A stretch of 64,000 nt of DNA from Microthrixaceae bacterium (GCA_011523825.1 WTFX01000009.1:538420-602419); one strand, 5' to 3'; positions 23,781 to 32,390 are shown, counted from the stretch's first letter. Numbers and translations are program-made. The notes: a model not told the origin generated them from the letters alone.

Positions 23781-25985
23781 ATGAGCCCTGAACAGACGAT
23801 TACGGGCGAGACGCAGTTTCAGACCGGCGGCGGCATCACCGTGTCGCTTGCTGCGTCAACGGTCGACGGCAACGCCGAGATCGAAGACCTCGTCGACCGG
23901 CTGGACGAAGCGCGGGGCGTGCTGCTGTCGTCAAGCTACGAATACCCGGGCCGCTACACCCGCTGGGACATGGGCTTCGCCGACCCGCCCCTGGCCATCA
24001 CCAGCCGGGCGCAGGACATCTGGGTGAGCGCCCTGAACGAGCGGGGCACGGTGCTGCTCGAGCCGGTGCACGAGGCGCTGGCAGCGCTGGGCAGCGCTGC
24101 GGGCATTGTGGATCTTCGTCACGAGCCCGGCGACGGTTCAGGCGCAGTGATCTGCCGCGTGGAGCGGGCCGATCGGCGTTTCGAAGAAGAAGAGCGCAGC
24201 CGTCAGCCGTCCACGTTCACGGTCGTGCGCGCCCTGGTGAACCTCTTCTCCTGCGACGATCCGCATTTGGGTCTGTACGGGGCGTTCGGCTACGACCTCG
24301 CGTTCCAGTTCGAGCCCATAGCGCTGACGCTGCCGCGCCCGGCCGAACAGCGCGATCTCGTGCTCTACCTGCCCGACGACCTGCTCATCGTGGACCACGA
24401 GGGCGGCATCGCGCAGCGCTTCCGGTACGAGTTCGCCGTGAACGGTCACAGCACCGCCGGACTGGCAGGCGGCGGCGCACGCGTGCCCTACGAGCCCGAC
24501 TTCGAGCTGGAGGCGAGCTGCGACCATGAGCCCGGCGGCTATGCGGCGGGTGTGCGCGCGGCTCACGAATACTTCGCCCGGGGCGACCTCTTCGAAGTGG
24601 TCACGAGCCAGATGTTCTCCGAGCCCTGCATCGAGTCTCCCGCTGAGCTGTTCCGCAGGCTCAAAGAGCAGAACCCCGCGCCGTACGGGTTCCTGATCAA
24701 CTTGGGCAGTGCGGGCGATTCGGGCGAGTGGCTGATCGGGGCCTCACCTGAGATGTATGTGCGGGTCGAGGGCGAGCGGGTCGAGACCTGCCCGATCTCG
24801 GGAACCATCGCCCGAGGTCAAGACCCCATCGACGACGCCTCGCAGATCCTGGCGCTGCTCAACTCGGCCAAGGACGAGTCCGAGTTGACGATGTGCACCG
24901 ATGTCGACCGCAACGACAAGAGCCGCATCTGCATCCCCGGGTCCGTCAAGGTGATCGGCCGCCGCCAGATCGAGATGTACTCGCGCCTCATCCACACTGT
25001 CGACCATGTCGAGGGACGCCTTCGGCCTGGCTTCGATGCGCTCGATGCGTTCCTGTCGCACACCTGGGCGGTCACGGTGACCGGCGCACCCAAGACGGCG
25101 GCGATGATGTTCTTGGAGCAGCACGAACGCACTGCCCGAGCCTGGTACGGGGGCGCAGTCGGCAAGGTCGGCTTCGACGGCAGCCTGAACACCGGGCTCA
25201 CGCTGCGCACGATCCGCGTCGCCGACGGGCACGCAGAGGTGCGTGTGGGTGCCACGCTGCTGTGGGACTCCGAGCCCGACGAGGAGGAATCGGAGACCGA
25301 GCTCAAGGCATCGGCGTTCCTCGATGCGATCCGGCGGCCGCGCTCGGCGGCGGCCACAGGGGTTGTCGCTTCGGCCCCCAGCGATCGGCGGGTGCTGCTG
25401 GTGGATCATCTCGATTCGTTCGTGCACACGCTCGCGAACTACCTGCGCCAGACCGGTGCCGCGGTGGTGACTCGCCGGGCCGGCTTTCCGATCGAAGAGA
25501 TCAGCGCCGACGACTTCGACCTCATCGTGCTGTCGCCGGGCCCCGGCCGGCCCGATGACTTCAGCATCGGACCGGTGGTGCGAGCCACGCTCGATGCCGG
25601 ACTGCCGCTGTTCGGGGTGTGCCTGGGGCTGCAGGGCATCGTGGAGTACTTCGGTGGCGAGCTGGGCCAGCTCACCACGCCGATGCACGGCAAGCCGTCT
25701 GCCATCCGCATCCTCGGCGGCCAGTTGCTCGATGGCCTGCCGAAGGAATTCCGAGCGGGCCGCTACCACTCGCTGTTCGCCCGCCGCTCCGAGGTGCCCG
25801 ATTCGCTCGAGGTGACGGCGGTCAGCCTCGACGACGACATCGTCATGGCAGTGGAGCACCGCGAGCTGCCCGTTGCGGCCGTGCAGTTCCATCCGGAGTC
25901 GATCATGTCGCTCGACGATGGGGTCGGGCTAGCGCTGATTCGCAACGCCGTTGACCGCCTGGTGTCCGGATGGAGGGCCGGGTGA
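23781..25985 (+). CDS. trpEG: Fused anthranilate synthase TrpE-TrpG
   Basis: 734 aa. Residues about 1-520 are the chorismate-binding component I: GASPEMYVRVEG, CPISGTIARGQD, TMCTDVDRNDKSRI, VTVTGAPKTAAMMF and AWYGGAVGKVGFDG. Residues about 535-734 are the glutaminase component II: LVDHLDSFVHTLANYL, SPGPGRPDDF, nucleophile Cys614 in GVCLGLQG, and VQFHPESIMS. It makes anthranilate from chorismate and glutamine. Fusion in one chain is typical of alphaproteobacteria and some others and less usual in actinobacteria, where trpE and trpG are mostly separate. ATG 23781 is the first sensible start. Its stop overlaps the next gene (GTGA). Confidence 0.92.
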   Translation: MSPEQTITGETQFQTGGGITVSLAASTVDGNAEIEDLVDRLDEARGVLLSSSYEYPGRYTRWDMGFADPPLAITSRAQDIWVSALNERGTVLLEPVHEALAALGSAAGIVDLRHEPGDGSGAVICRVERADRRFEEEERSRQPSTFTVVRALVNLFSCDDPHLGLYGAFGYDLAFQFEPIALTLPRPAEQRDLVLYLPDDLLIVDHEGGIAQRFRYEFAVNGHSTAGLAGGGARVPYEPDFELEASCDHEPGGYAAGVRAAHEYFARGDLFEVVTSQMFSEPCIESPAELFRRLKEQNPAPYGFLINLGSAGDSGEWLIGASPEMYVRVEGERVETCPISGTIARGQDPIDDASQILALLNSAKDESELTMCTDVDRNDKSRICIPGSVKVIGRRQIEMYSRLIHTVDHVEGRLRPGFDALDAFLSHTWAVTVTGAPKTAAMMFLEQHERTARAWYGGAVGKVGFDGSLNTGLTLRTIRVADGHAEVRVGATLLWDSEPDEEESETELKASAFLDAIRRPRSAAATGVVASAPSDRRVLLVDHLDSFVHTLANYLRQTGAAVVTRRAGFPIEEISADDFDLIVLSPGPGRPDDFSIGPVVRATLDAGLPLFGVCLGLQGIVEYFGGELGQLTTPMHGKPSAIRILGGQLLDGLPKEFRAGRYHSLFARRSEVPDSLEVTAVSLDDDIVMAVEHRELPVAAVQFHPESIMSLDDGVGLALIRNAVDRLVSGWRAG

Positions 25986-26866
25986 ACGTCGCGCCCGCGC
26001 TCGATCGGCTGGTGGCGGCAACAGTCCCGCGTGACGTGCTCGTGGTGACCGGGCCCGAGGCCGCCGTGTACCTGCAAGGCCAGATCTCCGCCGATGTGGA
26101 GGCCATGGAAGTCGGCCACAGCACGCTGTCGTTCCTGCTGGAGCCACGAGGCCGCATCGAGGCGTACTTCGCTATCAGCCGCACCGGCCTCGAGACGTAT
26201 GTCGCCGACATCGAACCTGGCTTCGGCGAGGCAATGTCGGCATCGCTCGAGCGCTTCAAGCTGCGGACCCGTGCCGACTTCTCCCTGCATGAATGGCAGA
26301 TGCACGCGGCGCGCGGGCCCCGTGTGGAAGGCGAACCGGGGGCCGACGCTTCAAGCACCGGCCCGGCCGAGGCCCCACAGCACGTGGTGCGTCCCACGCA
26401 CTGGCCGTTGGCCAGCGGCCACGACCTGCTGATCGGCCCCGACAGCACGGCTGCTGTGTTGGCAGACGGCGCCCAGCAGATCTCCGCGGACGAGTTCGAG
26501 GCGCTGCGCATGGCCTACGGCCTGCCCGCCATGGGCAGCGAGATCCAACCGGGCGACATCCCCAACGAAACCGGTCTCGTCGAGCGAGCTGCGTCGTTCA
26601 CCAAGGGCTGCTACCGCGGCCAGGAGCTGGTGGAGCGAATCGACTCGCGGACCGGCGGGCGCCGGACGGTGTGCCGGCTCCGCTCCGCCGTGCCGCTCGC
26701 TGCCGGCGACGAGTTGGGAGACGGCAGTGGTGCAGCGGTGGCCACAGTGCTGAGCACAGCGGCGCTGAATGACTCGACCGTGGGATTCGCACGCTCCCGC
26801 AGTGACGCCGGCGAGATGGCCTTCACTGCCTCGGGCGACCAAGTCCAGCTTGCAGGTCTCTTCTGA
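25982..26866 (+). CDS. ygfZ: Folate-binding YgfZ/GcvT-like protein
   Basis: 294 aa. It carries the YgfZ signature KGCYRGQELVER within FTKGCYRGQELVERIDSRTG, plus YLQGQISADV near the N terminus and LEPRGRIEAYF. YgfZ/CAF17-type proteins bind tetrahydrofolate and help assemble or repair some Fe-S enzymes. GTG 25982 overlaps the trpEG stop; ATG 25970 would add four residues. Coupling to trpEG is positional rather than a known pathway link. Confidence 0.85.
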   Translation: MNVAPALDRLVAATVPRDVLVVTGPEAAVYLQGQISADVEAMEVGHSTLSFLLEPRGRIEAYFAISRTGLETYVADIEPGFGEAMSASLERFKLRTRADFSLHEWQMHAARGPRVEGEPGADASSTGPAEAPQHVVRPTHWPLASGHDLLIGPDSTAAVLADGAQQISADEFEALRMAYGLPAMGSEIQPGDIPNETGLVERAASFTKGCYRGQELVERIDSRTGGRRTVCRLRSAVPLAAGDELGDGSGAAVATVLSTAALNDSTVGFARSRSDAGEMAFTASGDQVQLAGLF

Positions 26867-26966
26867 GAGGCGTGCAACCGGCCGAGGCGAGCAAGCCTGC
26901 TCCCGGGCCCTCACGGGTACGCTCGCAGGCTGTTGTCGAGTCCAACGGATCGCAGGGAGCAACGAC

Positions 26967-27281
26967 ATGGCAAAGACGGCACTCCTGGCCAAGCTGACCG
27001 CCAAAGAAGGCATGCGTGACGAGTTGCTCGCGGTGATTGCCGACATCGGCATGAGCAATGTCGCGGGCGAGCCGGGCACCGAGGTGTACGCCGCTCATAA
27101 GGATCAGAACGATGCCGACGTGGTGTGGTTCTACGAGCTGTACAGCGACCAGGCGGCGCTCGCGGCCCATGGCGGCTCGGAGCAGATGAAGGTCTTCGGC
27201 AGGGCGACGCGTGAGTTCATGGCGGCCCGTCCTGAGCTCATCTTCCTAGACCCAGCCGTGGCCAAAGGTCTCGATTTCTGA
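26967..27281 (+). CDS. Antibiotic-biosynthesis-monooxygenase (ABM) fold protein
   Basis: 104 aa ferredoxin-like fold, YgiN type: AKLTAKEGMRDELLAVI, EPGTEVYAAHKDQNDADVVWFYELYSD (split here as EPGTEVYAAHKD and VVWFYELYSD), then a C-terminal helix. Members are cofactor-free monooxygenases or simple dimeric binding proteins. ATG 26967 has AGGGAG 7 nt upstream, and TACGCT at 26918-26923 is a plausible -10 for a short leader. Sits between ygfZ and trpF; function unknown. Confidence 0.75.
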   Translation: MAKTALLAKLTAKEGMRDELLAVIADIGMSNVAGEPGTEVYAAHKDQNDADVVWFYELYSDQAALAAHGGSEQMKVFGRATREFMAARPELIFLDPAVAKGLDF

Positions 27282-27327
27282 CGCTGACGCCGCGACCTCG
27301 TATCTGAGAGGCGAGGGGTCACCTGAC

Positions 27328-27351
27328 ATGCCGGTAGTGACATGTTCGTAA
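27328..27351 (+). CDS. Possible seven-codon upstream ORF overlapping the trpF start
   Basis: ATG 27328 followed by CCG GTA GTG ACA TGT TCG TAA encodes MPVVTCS. The only good ribosome site, GAGGGG at 27313-27318, is 9 nt before this ATG but 23 nt before the trpF ATG at 27342. The uORF stop lies 7 nt inside trpF, so terminating ribosomes could restart on trpF. It contains no tryptophan codon. It may equally be chance. Confidence 0.3.
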   Translation: MPVVTCS

Positions 27352-28016
27352 AGATCTGTGGCGTCACGAACGAAGAGGATGCGCTGGTCGCCGTGGGCAT
27401 GGGTGCCGACGCAGTCGGCTTCAACTTCGTGCCCGGATCGCCACGGCAGATCTCCCCAAGGCTGGCGCGGGACATCGTTCGCCGGCTGCCGGGCGGAATC
27501 GTCACGGTTGGAGTGTTCCGCAACGAGCTGCCCGAGCGGGTGGTGCAGATCATGGACGGAGCCGGTTTGCGCCTGGCCCAGCTGCACGGCAACGAGACCA
27601 CGGCCGACAGCCGTTGGATTGCCGATCGAGTGCCGGGGCTCATCAAGGCGTTCGTTGCCGGCGATCCCAATGTGGAACGGGTGCGCGACTACGGCGCCTC
27701 GGTGCTCATGCTGGACGGCTCCGAGCCCGGCAGCGGCCGTGTGTTCGACTGGCGCCAGCTCGAAGGCAGGGATCGCGGCATGAGATTGCTGCTTGCAGGC
27801 GGGTTGCGCGCTTCGAACGTGGCGCAGGCCATCGAGGTGGTGCGGCCGTGGGGCGTCGATGTGGCGTCGGGCGTCGAATCCGAACCGGGCCGCAAGGACG
27901 TGCTCGCCATGCGTGAGTTCGTCGCCGCAGCCAAGGAGGCCGGTGCCCTCTACGAGGACTCCGACGAGCCGACCGAGTCGGGGCCCGAGGCGCCGTACGA
28001 CTGGCGCGACGACTGA
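27342..28016 (+). CDS. trpF: Phosphoribosylanthranilate isomerase TrpF
   Basis: 224 aa TIM barrel: MFVKICGVTNEEDAL with the catalytic cysteine at residue 6 region, VGVFRNELPE, LAQLHGNET with the QLHG motif, the catalytic Asp in MLDGSEPGSGRVFDW, and LAGGLRASNV with phosphate binding, then DVASGVES. It isomerises PRA to CdRP. The start is fixed by the conserved MxVKICG opening. Initiation may depend on a short upstream reading frame. trpB follows 12 bp later. Confidence 0.94.
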   Translation: MFVKICGVTNEEDALVAVGMGADAVGFNFVPGSPRQISPRLARDIVRRLPGGIVTVGVFRNELPERVVQIMDGAGLRLAQLHGNETTADSRWIADRVPGLIKAFVAGDPNVERVRDYGASVLMLDGSEPGSGRVFDWRQLEGRDRGMRLLLAGGLRASNVAQAIEVVRPWGVDVASGVESEPGRKDVLAMREFVAAAKEAGALYEDSDEPTESGPEAPYDWRDD

Positions 28017-28028
28017 GCGAAGGACGAC

Positions 28029-29273
28029 ATGGCAGCAGAGATGGACGGGCCCGCGTCGACCACCCGGTCGGCTATGGGCGAGCCCACGGCGATTTCCCGG
28101 TCGGTCATGGGCGAGCCCACGACTGATGGCCGTTTTGGCGACTTCGGCGGCCGGTTCGTTCCCGAAACGCTCGTGGCAGCCTGCGAGGAGCTTGAAGCGG
28201 CGTTCCGCGAGGCGTGGGCCGATCCGACCTTTGTGGCTGAATTCGAGACCACGCTGCATGATTACGGGGGCCGACCCTCGCCGTTGACCGAGTGCCGCAA
28301 CCTGTCGCGCCAGCTCGGCATACGCCTGCTGGTCAAGCGCGAAGATCTCAACCACACCGGCTCGCACAAGATCAACAACGTGATCGGCCAGGCGCTGCTG
28401 GCCCAGCGCATGGGCAAGACGCGGCTCGTGGCCGAGACGGGCGCCGGCCAGCACGGCGTCGCCACGGCCACCGCAGCGGCGCTGCTGGGAATGGAGTGCA
28501 AGGTCTACATGGGCGCCGTTGACGTCGACCGTCAGGCCCTGAATGTGTTCCGCATGCGCCTGCTGGGATCTGAGGTGGAATCGGTGCAGTCGGGCAGCCG
28601 CACGCTCAAGGACGCCGTCAACGAGGCACTGCGCGACTGGGTGGCAACCGTCGAGAACACGCACTACTGCCTCGGCTCGGTGATGGGCCCCCATCCCTAC
28701 CCGTGGATGGTGCGCACGTTCCACCACATCCTTGGCGACGAGGCCGCTGCGCAGTGCAAGGACCTGACCGGCGGCGACCCCGACGTGGTGGTGGCGTGCG
28801 TCGGCGGGGGCAGCAACGCCGCGGGCATCTTCTCGGGATTCGCCGACGGCGACGCACGGCTCGTGGGCGTCGAGCCTGCGGGCGGCGCCGCAGTCGGGCG
28901 CGGTGTGCCCGGCGTGGTGCACGGCATGAACAGCTACCTCATGCAGGACGAAGTGGGCCAGGTGATGGAAGCCGAGTCGATCTCGGCCGGGCTGGATTAC
29001 CCCGGCGTCGGGCCCGAGCACGCCTATCTCGCGGCGATCGGCCGTGCCGAATACCCGAGCGTGACCGACGACGAGGTGGTGGAGGCGTTCACGCTGATGA
29101 GCAGGGCCGAGGGCATCATCCCGGCGCTGGAGTGCGCTCACGCGCTCGCATGGATCGTGCGCGCCGCCCCGGAGATCCAGGGCCAGACGGTGCTGATGAA
29201 CCTCTCGGGACGGGGCGACAAGGACGTCGACCAGATGATGGACGTGCTCGGCATGCATGGGTTGAGCGAGTGA
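28029..29273 (+). CDS. trpB: Tryptophan synthase beta chain TrpB
   Basis: 414 aa. The canonical start of the fold, [16 protein letters not shown], begins around residue 34. The PLP lysine is Lys114 in [10 protein letters not shown], and [10 protein letters not shown] plus the phosphate loop [10 protein letters not shown] are intact. It condenses indole with serine. The extra N-terminal 33 residues include an 11-aa tandem duplication ([11 protein letters not shown], then [11 protein letters not shown]). Each copy offers an in-frame ATG (28074, 28107), but the ribosome site AAGGA favours ATG 28029. Confidence 0.95.
   Translation: MAAEMDGPASTTRSAMGEPTAISRSVMGEPTTDGRFGDFGGRFVPETLVAACEELEAAFREAWADPTFVAEFETTLHDYGGRPSPLTECRNLSRQLGIRLLVKREDLNHTGSHKINNVIGQALLAQRMGKTRLVAETGAGQHGVATATAAALLGMECKVYMGAVDVDRQALNVFRMRLLGSEVESVQSGSRTLKDAVNEALRDWVATVENTHYCLGSVMGPHPYPWMVRTFHHILGDEAAAQCKDLTGGDPDVVVACVGGGSNAAGIFSGFADGDARLVGVEPAGGAAVGRGVPGVVHGMNSYLMQDEVGQVMEAESISAGLDYPGVGPEHAYLAAIGRAEYPSVTDDEVVEAFTLMSRAEGIIPALECAHALAWIVRAAPEIQGQTVLMNLSGRGDKDVDQMMDVLGMHGLSE
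28063..28121 (+). repeat. 26-bp direct repeat in the 5' end of trpB
   Basis: 28063-28088 and 28096-28121 are the same 26-mer with two mismatches, at a 33-bp period, adding exactly eleven codons. It creates the duplicated MGEPT peptide. Confidence 0.8.
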
Positions 29274-29283
29274 GGTCAGACTC

Positions 29284-30090
29284 GTGACCGACGTATCCAG
29301 ACCCGCCGGGACCGACGGGTTCGGTGCGATCGAGACGCATTTGCGAGCTCGGCGTCAGGCTGGCGCGAAGCTGCTCATCCCCTACGTCACGGGCGGCTAC
29401 CGGGGTTGGCAACGCGCCGTGGAGGCAGCCGCCGCGGCAGGCGCGGATGCCATCGAGATCGGCATCCCCTTCTCCGACCCGGTGATCGACGGTCCGGTCA
29501 TCCAGCAGGCGTCAACCGCTGCCCTGGCCGAGGGGGCGACCCCGGCTTCGGTGTTGGAAGAGGCGCGTGCCCTCGACACCGGCATTCCCCACGCAGTCAT
29601 GACCTACTACAACCTCTGTCACCACCAGGGTCACGAGCGATTCGCCTCTGCGCTCGTCGAAGCGGGTGTGTCGGGGGCGATTCTTCCTGACCTTCCTTAC
29701 GTCGAGGCAGGGTCGTGGCTTGCAGATTCCGCTGAGATCGGCATCGAGGCGATCCTGCTGGCGGCCCCCACCACGCCCGACCACCGTCTTGCGGACTTGT
29801 GCGGCGCGTCTCGCGGTTTCGTCTATGCCGTCGGGCTGCTCGGCGTTACTGGCGAGCGGGCGGCACTCGCCAGCACTGCCACCCAGATCGCGGCGCGGTG
29901 CCAGGCCGTCACTGATCGGCCGGTCCTCACCGGCGTCGGCATCGGCTCGCCCGCCCAGGCCGTGGAGGCCTGCCAGGTGTCCGATGGGGCGGTCATCGGC
30001 TCGGCCGTCGTCCGCACGCTGATGTCCGACGGACCCGAAGCAGTCGGCGAACTGGTGGCGACCTACCGGGCAGCACTTGATCGCGGCTAG
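29284..30090 (+). CDS. trpA: Tryptophan synthase alpha chain TrpA
   Basis: 268 aa TIM barrel: LLIPYVTGGY, the catalytic Glu in IEIGIPFSDPVIDGP, the catalytic Asp in GAILPDLPYVEAG, FVYAVGLLGVTGER and the phosphate loop GVGIGSPAQA. It cleaves indole-glycerol phosphate and passes indole to TrpB. GTG 29284 has GAGG 8 nt upstream. Last recognised trp gene; trpC and trpD are not in the window. Confidence 0.95.
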   Translation: MTDVSRPAGTDGFGAIETHLRARRQAGAKLLIPYVTGGYRGWQRAVEAAAAAGADAIEIGIPFSDPVIDGPVIQQASTAALAEGATPASVLEEARALDTGIPHAVMTYYNLCHHQGHERFASALVEAGVSGAILPDLPYVEAGSWLADSAEIGIEAILLAAPTTPDHRLADLCGASRGFVYAVGLLGVTGERAALASTATQIAARCQAVTDRPVLTGVGIGSPAQAVEACQVSDGAVIGSAVVRTLMSDGPEAVGELVATYRAALDRG

Positions 30091-30106
30091 TGGACGCGGT
30101 GAGACG

Positions 30107-30505
30107 GTGAGTCACGCCAATCTGGAACCTGCCGCATCGCCCCCGGCAGATCCTGGGGCGCACGACCCCGATTGCGAGTTGTGCGAGGCGGCCCGCTTCA
30201 CGCACTGGTACTACGAGGACGAGCTGTGCTGGGTGGCCGACTGCGAAGTGTGCGCCACGCCAATGGTTGTCTGGAAGCAACACGGCACCGAGCCGCCCCA
30301 CGATGAGTTGGCCGCGATGCTGGCACGACTCGTCGAAGCCGGTGAACAGAGATTCGGACCCGCAGGTGGGACAGTGGACCAGGTGATGCGCCAGATCCCC
30401 GACCACTTTCACGCTCACTACCGCGATGCCGACTGGATGGCCCGCCGCTGGCACGAGCCGCCAAGCCGCTACACCGGCGTCGGCACGCCACGGGTGACGC
30501 GATGA
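30107..30505 (+). CDS. HIT-like small protein, function unknown
   Basis: 132 aa from GTG 30107 (a TTG at 30077 inside trpA is less likely). It opens with PDCELCEAARFTHWYYED, a Cys-x2-Cys pair, and has VWKQHGTEPPHDELAAM and PDHFHAHYRDADW. The CxxC, the PPHDEL segment and the HFHAHY triad recall HIT-family nucleotide hydrolases (zinc finger plus HxHxH), but spacing differs from the canonical motif, so this is a weak similarity. Its stop overlaps the start of the cytochrome gene (ATGA), implying coupled translation. Confidence 0.55.
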   Translation: MSHANLEPAASPPADPGAHDPDCELCEAARFTHWYYEDELCWVADCEVCATPMVVWKQHGTEPPHDELAAMLARLVEAGEQRFGPAGGTVDQVMRQIPDHFHAHYRDADWMARRWHEPPSRYTGVGTPRVTR

Positions 30506-30897
30506 GGCCAGCGGTCCCGCGCCGGCCCGCCAGTGCGCGACGTGCCCGCTGGCTGACGGCCGCGGCGGCGCTGGTGGCTGCACTCAGCCTCGCCGGCTGC
30601 GGCGGCGCAGATGCGAGCGAAGCCGACCTCGACCGGTTGGAACTGGCATTCGCCAGCGCTGACGTGGCCCTCGGGAGCGAGGTCTTCGACGACAGCTGCT
30701 CGGTCTGTCACGGCAGCGACGGCAGTGGCGGCGTCGGCGCCGCACTCGGCGGTGTCGACGAGCGCTTGAGTGTTCGCAACCACCTATCGGTGGTGTGGAC
30801 CGGTCGAGGCTCGATGCCCCCGTTCGGCGGCATTCTCACCGACGCCGAGATCGCCGCAGTAGTCGCCTACCAGCGCAGCACCTTCGGCGCCGAGTGA
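30502..30897 (+). CDS. Lipid-anchored c-type cytochrome
   Basis: 131 aa. A signal peptide ends in the lipobox SLAGC (Cys about residue 33), so it is probably a lipoprotein on the outer face of the membrane. The haem site is CSVCH in DDSCSVCHGSDGSGG, and the distal ligand is probably Met in GSMPPFGG. The fold is that of a small class I cytochrome c (cbb3-type subunit-like domain). It likely carries electrons in the respiratory chain; the partner is not in the window. Confidence 0.82.
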   Translation: MRPAVPRRPASARRARWLTAAAALVAALSLAGCGGADASEADLDRLELAFASADVALGSEVFDDSCSVCHGSDGSGGVGAALGGVDERLSVRNHLSVVWTGRGSMPPFGGILTDAEIAAVVAYQRSTFGAE

Positions 30898-30969
30898 TCC
30901 CTGCGCTGGCCCTCGTCTGGCGCCGTCATTCGCACACGGCCCGCTCAGCTCCTCGATGCGCGGGAGCGG

Positions 30970-30975
30970 TAGCTT
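30970..30975 (+). promoter_or_regulatory. -10 element TAGCTT, leaderless start at 30983
   Basis: TAGCTT ends 7 nt before GTG 30983 with no ribosome site, the same layout as at 20925. Confidence 0.45.
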
Positions 30976-30982
30976 CGCCGCA

Positions 30983-31447
30983 GTGAGTGACCCAGCGCAT
31001 GACGCCGCAAGCGAGCCAGGCTTCCCGCGACCCGACGAGCTGCTGCCGCACCGGGCGCCGTTCCTGCTCGTCGACGAGATCGTCGAACTCCAGCCCGGCG
31101 AGCGCTGCGTCGCGCTGTGGCACCTGACCGGTGACGAAGACTTCTTCGCCGGCCACTTCCCGGGCCGTCCGACGCTGCCCGGCGTGTTGATGGTCGAAGC
31201 CCTGGCACAGACAGCGGGTCTCGCGGCGGCCTCGGCGTCGTCGCTCGAAGGCAAGCTGGCACTGTTCGGCGGCATCGACCGAGCCCGCTTTCGCCGCCAG
31301 GTGATCCCAGGCGACACGCTGCGCCTCGAAGCCAGCATCGACCGCCTGTCAGCCCGAGCCGGCAAAGCCTCTGGAACAGCCAGCGTCGACGGTCAGGCTG
31401 CCTGCGAAGCCTCGATGATGTTCCTCATCGCCGACGCCGCCGATTGA
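30983..31447 (+). CDS. FabZ-like 3-hydroxyacyl-ACP dehydratase
   Basis: 154 aa hotdog protein: LLPHRAPFLLVDEIVEL, catalytic His in FFAGHFPGRPTLPGVLMVEA with the active-site Glu, then ALFGGIDRARFRRQV. This is the FabZ motif set. It dehydrates 3-hydroxyacyl-ACP in fatty-acid synthesis. It lies 22 kb away from the fab cluster. The leaderless promoter at 30970 favours GTG 30983 over ATG 30956. The 3' end overlaps the convergent SDR frame. Confidence 0.82.
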   Translation: MSDPAHDAASEPGFPRPDELLPHRAPFLLVDEIVELQPGERCVALWHLTGDEDFFAGHFPGRPTLPGVLMVEALAQTAGLAAASASSLEGKLALFGGIDRARFRRQVIPGDTLRLEASIDRLSARAGKASGTASVDGQAACEASMMFLIADAAD

Positions 31448-32260
31448 GCGGCGAGCCCGTCGCTGGCTAGCGGAGGTGGGGGGGCGGGGGTCGGCGAGGC
31501 GGCCGAGGGGTGACTGGGCTCGCAGGCCGCCGTCCACCACGATGGCTTCGCCGGTGACGAACGACGACTCATCACTGGCCAGCCATGCGGCGACGCTGGC
31601 GATCTCTTCGGGATGGCCGAGACGGCGCAGCGCGTGAGCGGCCATGTTGCGTTCGAGCGCAGCAGGATCCTGCATCATCCGCTGCACGGGCGGTGTCTGG
31701 ATGGTGCCGGGGCAGATGGCGTTGACGCGAACTCCGTCAGGGGCGTGATCGGTCGACAGCGCCCGCGTCAGGTTGATGACAGCGGCCTTGGAAGCGGCGT
31801 ACACCACTGAGCCCCCGTCGCCGTGCAGCCCGCTGATTGAAGCCGTGTTGACGATGGAGCCGCCTCCGCGAGCCTCCATCGCCGGCACCGCGTACTTGGC
31901 GCCGAGATACACCGACCGGACGTTCACGTTCATCACCAGATCCCAGTCGCGGGGTTCCAATTCCACCGCGGTGCCGGGCCGGATCGTGCCGGCGTTGCTG
32001 TACAGAACGTCGAGACCTCCCCAGCGATCCACCGCTGCGGCCACCATCGCCTCCACGTCGTCGGGCTCGGCCACGTTGGCGCCGAATCCGTGGGCTTCGC
32101 CTCCGGACTGCACGATGGACTCGGCGACGCTGTCAGCGCGTTCCCGGCGGATGTCCACGACGAGCACCGAAGCGCCCTCGGCAGCGAAGCGCTTCGCGCT
32201 GGCCTCGCCGATGCCCGACGCGCCGCCGGTCACTATCGCGATCTTGTTCTCGAGCAGCAT
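31349..32260 (-). CDS. Short-chain dehydrogenase/reductase, C-terminal tail probably artefactual or shifted
   Basis: 303 aa from ATG 32260, with GGAGGG 6 nt upstream. The core is a classical SDR: NAD(P) motif TGGASGIGEASA, acidic VVDIRRER (NAD preference), NAGTIRPG, catalytic Ser in NTASISG, YAASK with Tyr-x3-Lys, and VDGGLRAQ near residue 260, where the family normally ends. A further 40 residues run antisense through the end of the FabZ-like gene. A G7 run at 31478-31484 lies exactly where the extension begins; one added base would end the protein at 31467. The substrate is unknown. Confidence 0.8.
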   Translation of the reverse strand: MLLENKIAIVTGGASGIGEASAKRFAAEGASVLVVDIRRERADSVAESIVQSGGEAHGFGANVAEPDDVEAMVAAAVDRWGGLDVLYSNAGTIRPGTAVELEPRDWDLVMNVNVRSVYLGAKYAVPAMEARGGGSIVNTASISGLHGDGGSVVYAASKAAVINLTRALSTDHAPDGVRVNAICPGTIQTPPVQRMMQDPAALERNMAAHALRRLGHPEEIASVAAWLASDESSFVTGEAIVVDGGLRAQSPLGRLADPRPPTSASQRRARRSIGGVGDEEHHRGFAGSLTVDAGCSRGFAGSG

Positions 32261-32390
32261 CCGATTCCCTCCGCGAGTCGCGCCGGTCCCTGCGGACACT
32301 AGGACTCTCCGTCGGGCCTCGTCTTGCCACGGTGGCTACGTTGTGGCGGCTGGGCGGGACGGCCCCGATCAGTGGCGCGAGGAGGCCCCG

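Noticed and set aside
27246-29258. A 670-codon minus-strand open frame over trpF and trpB
   Set aside because: Its product is His/Arg-rich and without recognisable motifs, while the plus strand holds two complete trp enzymes.
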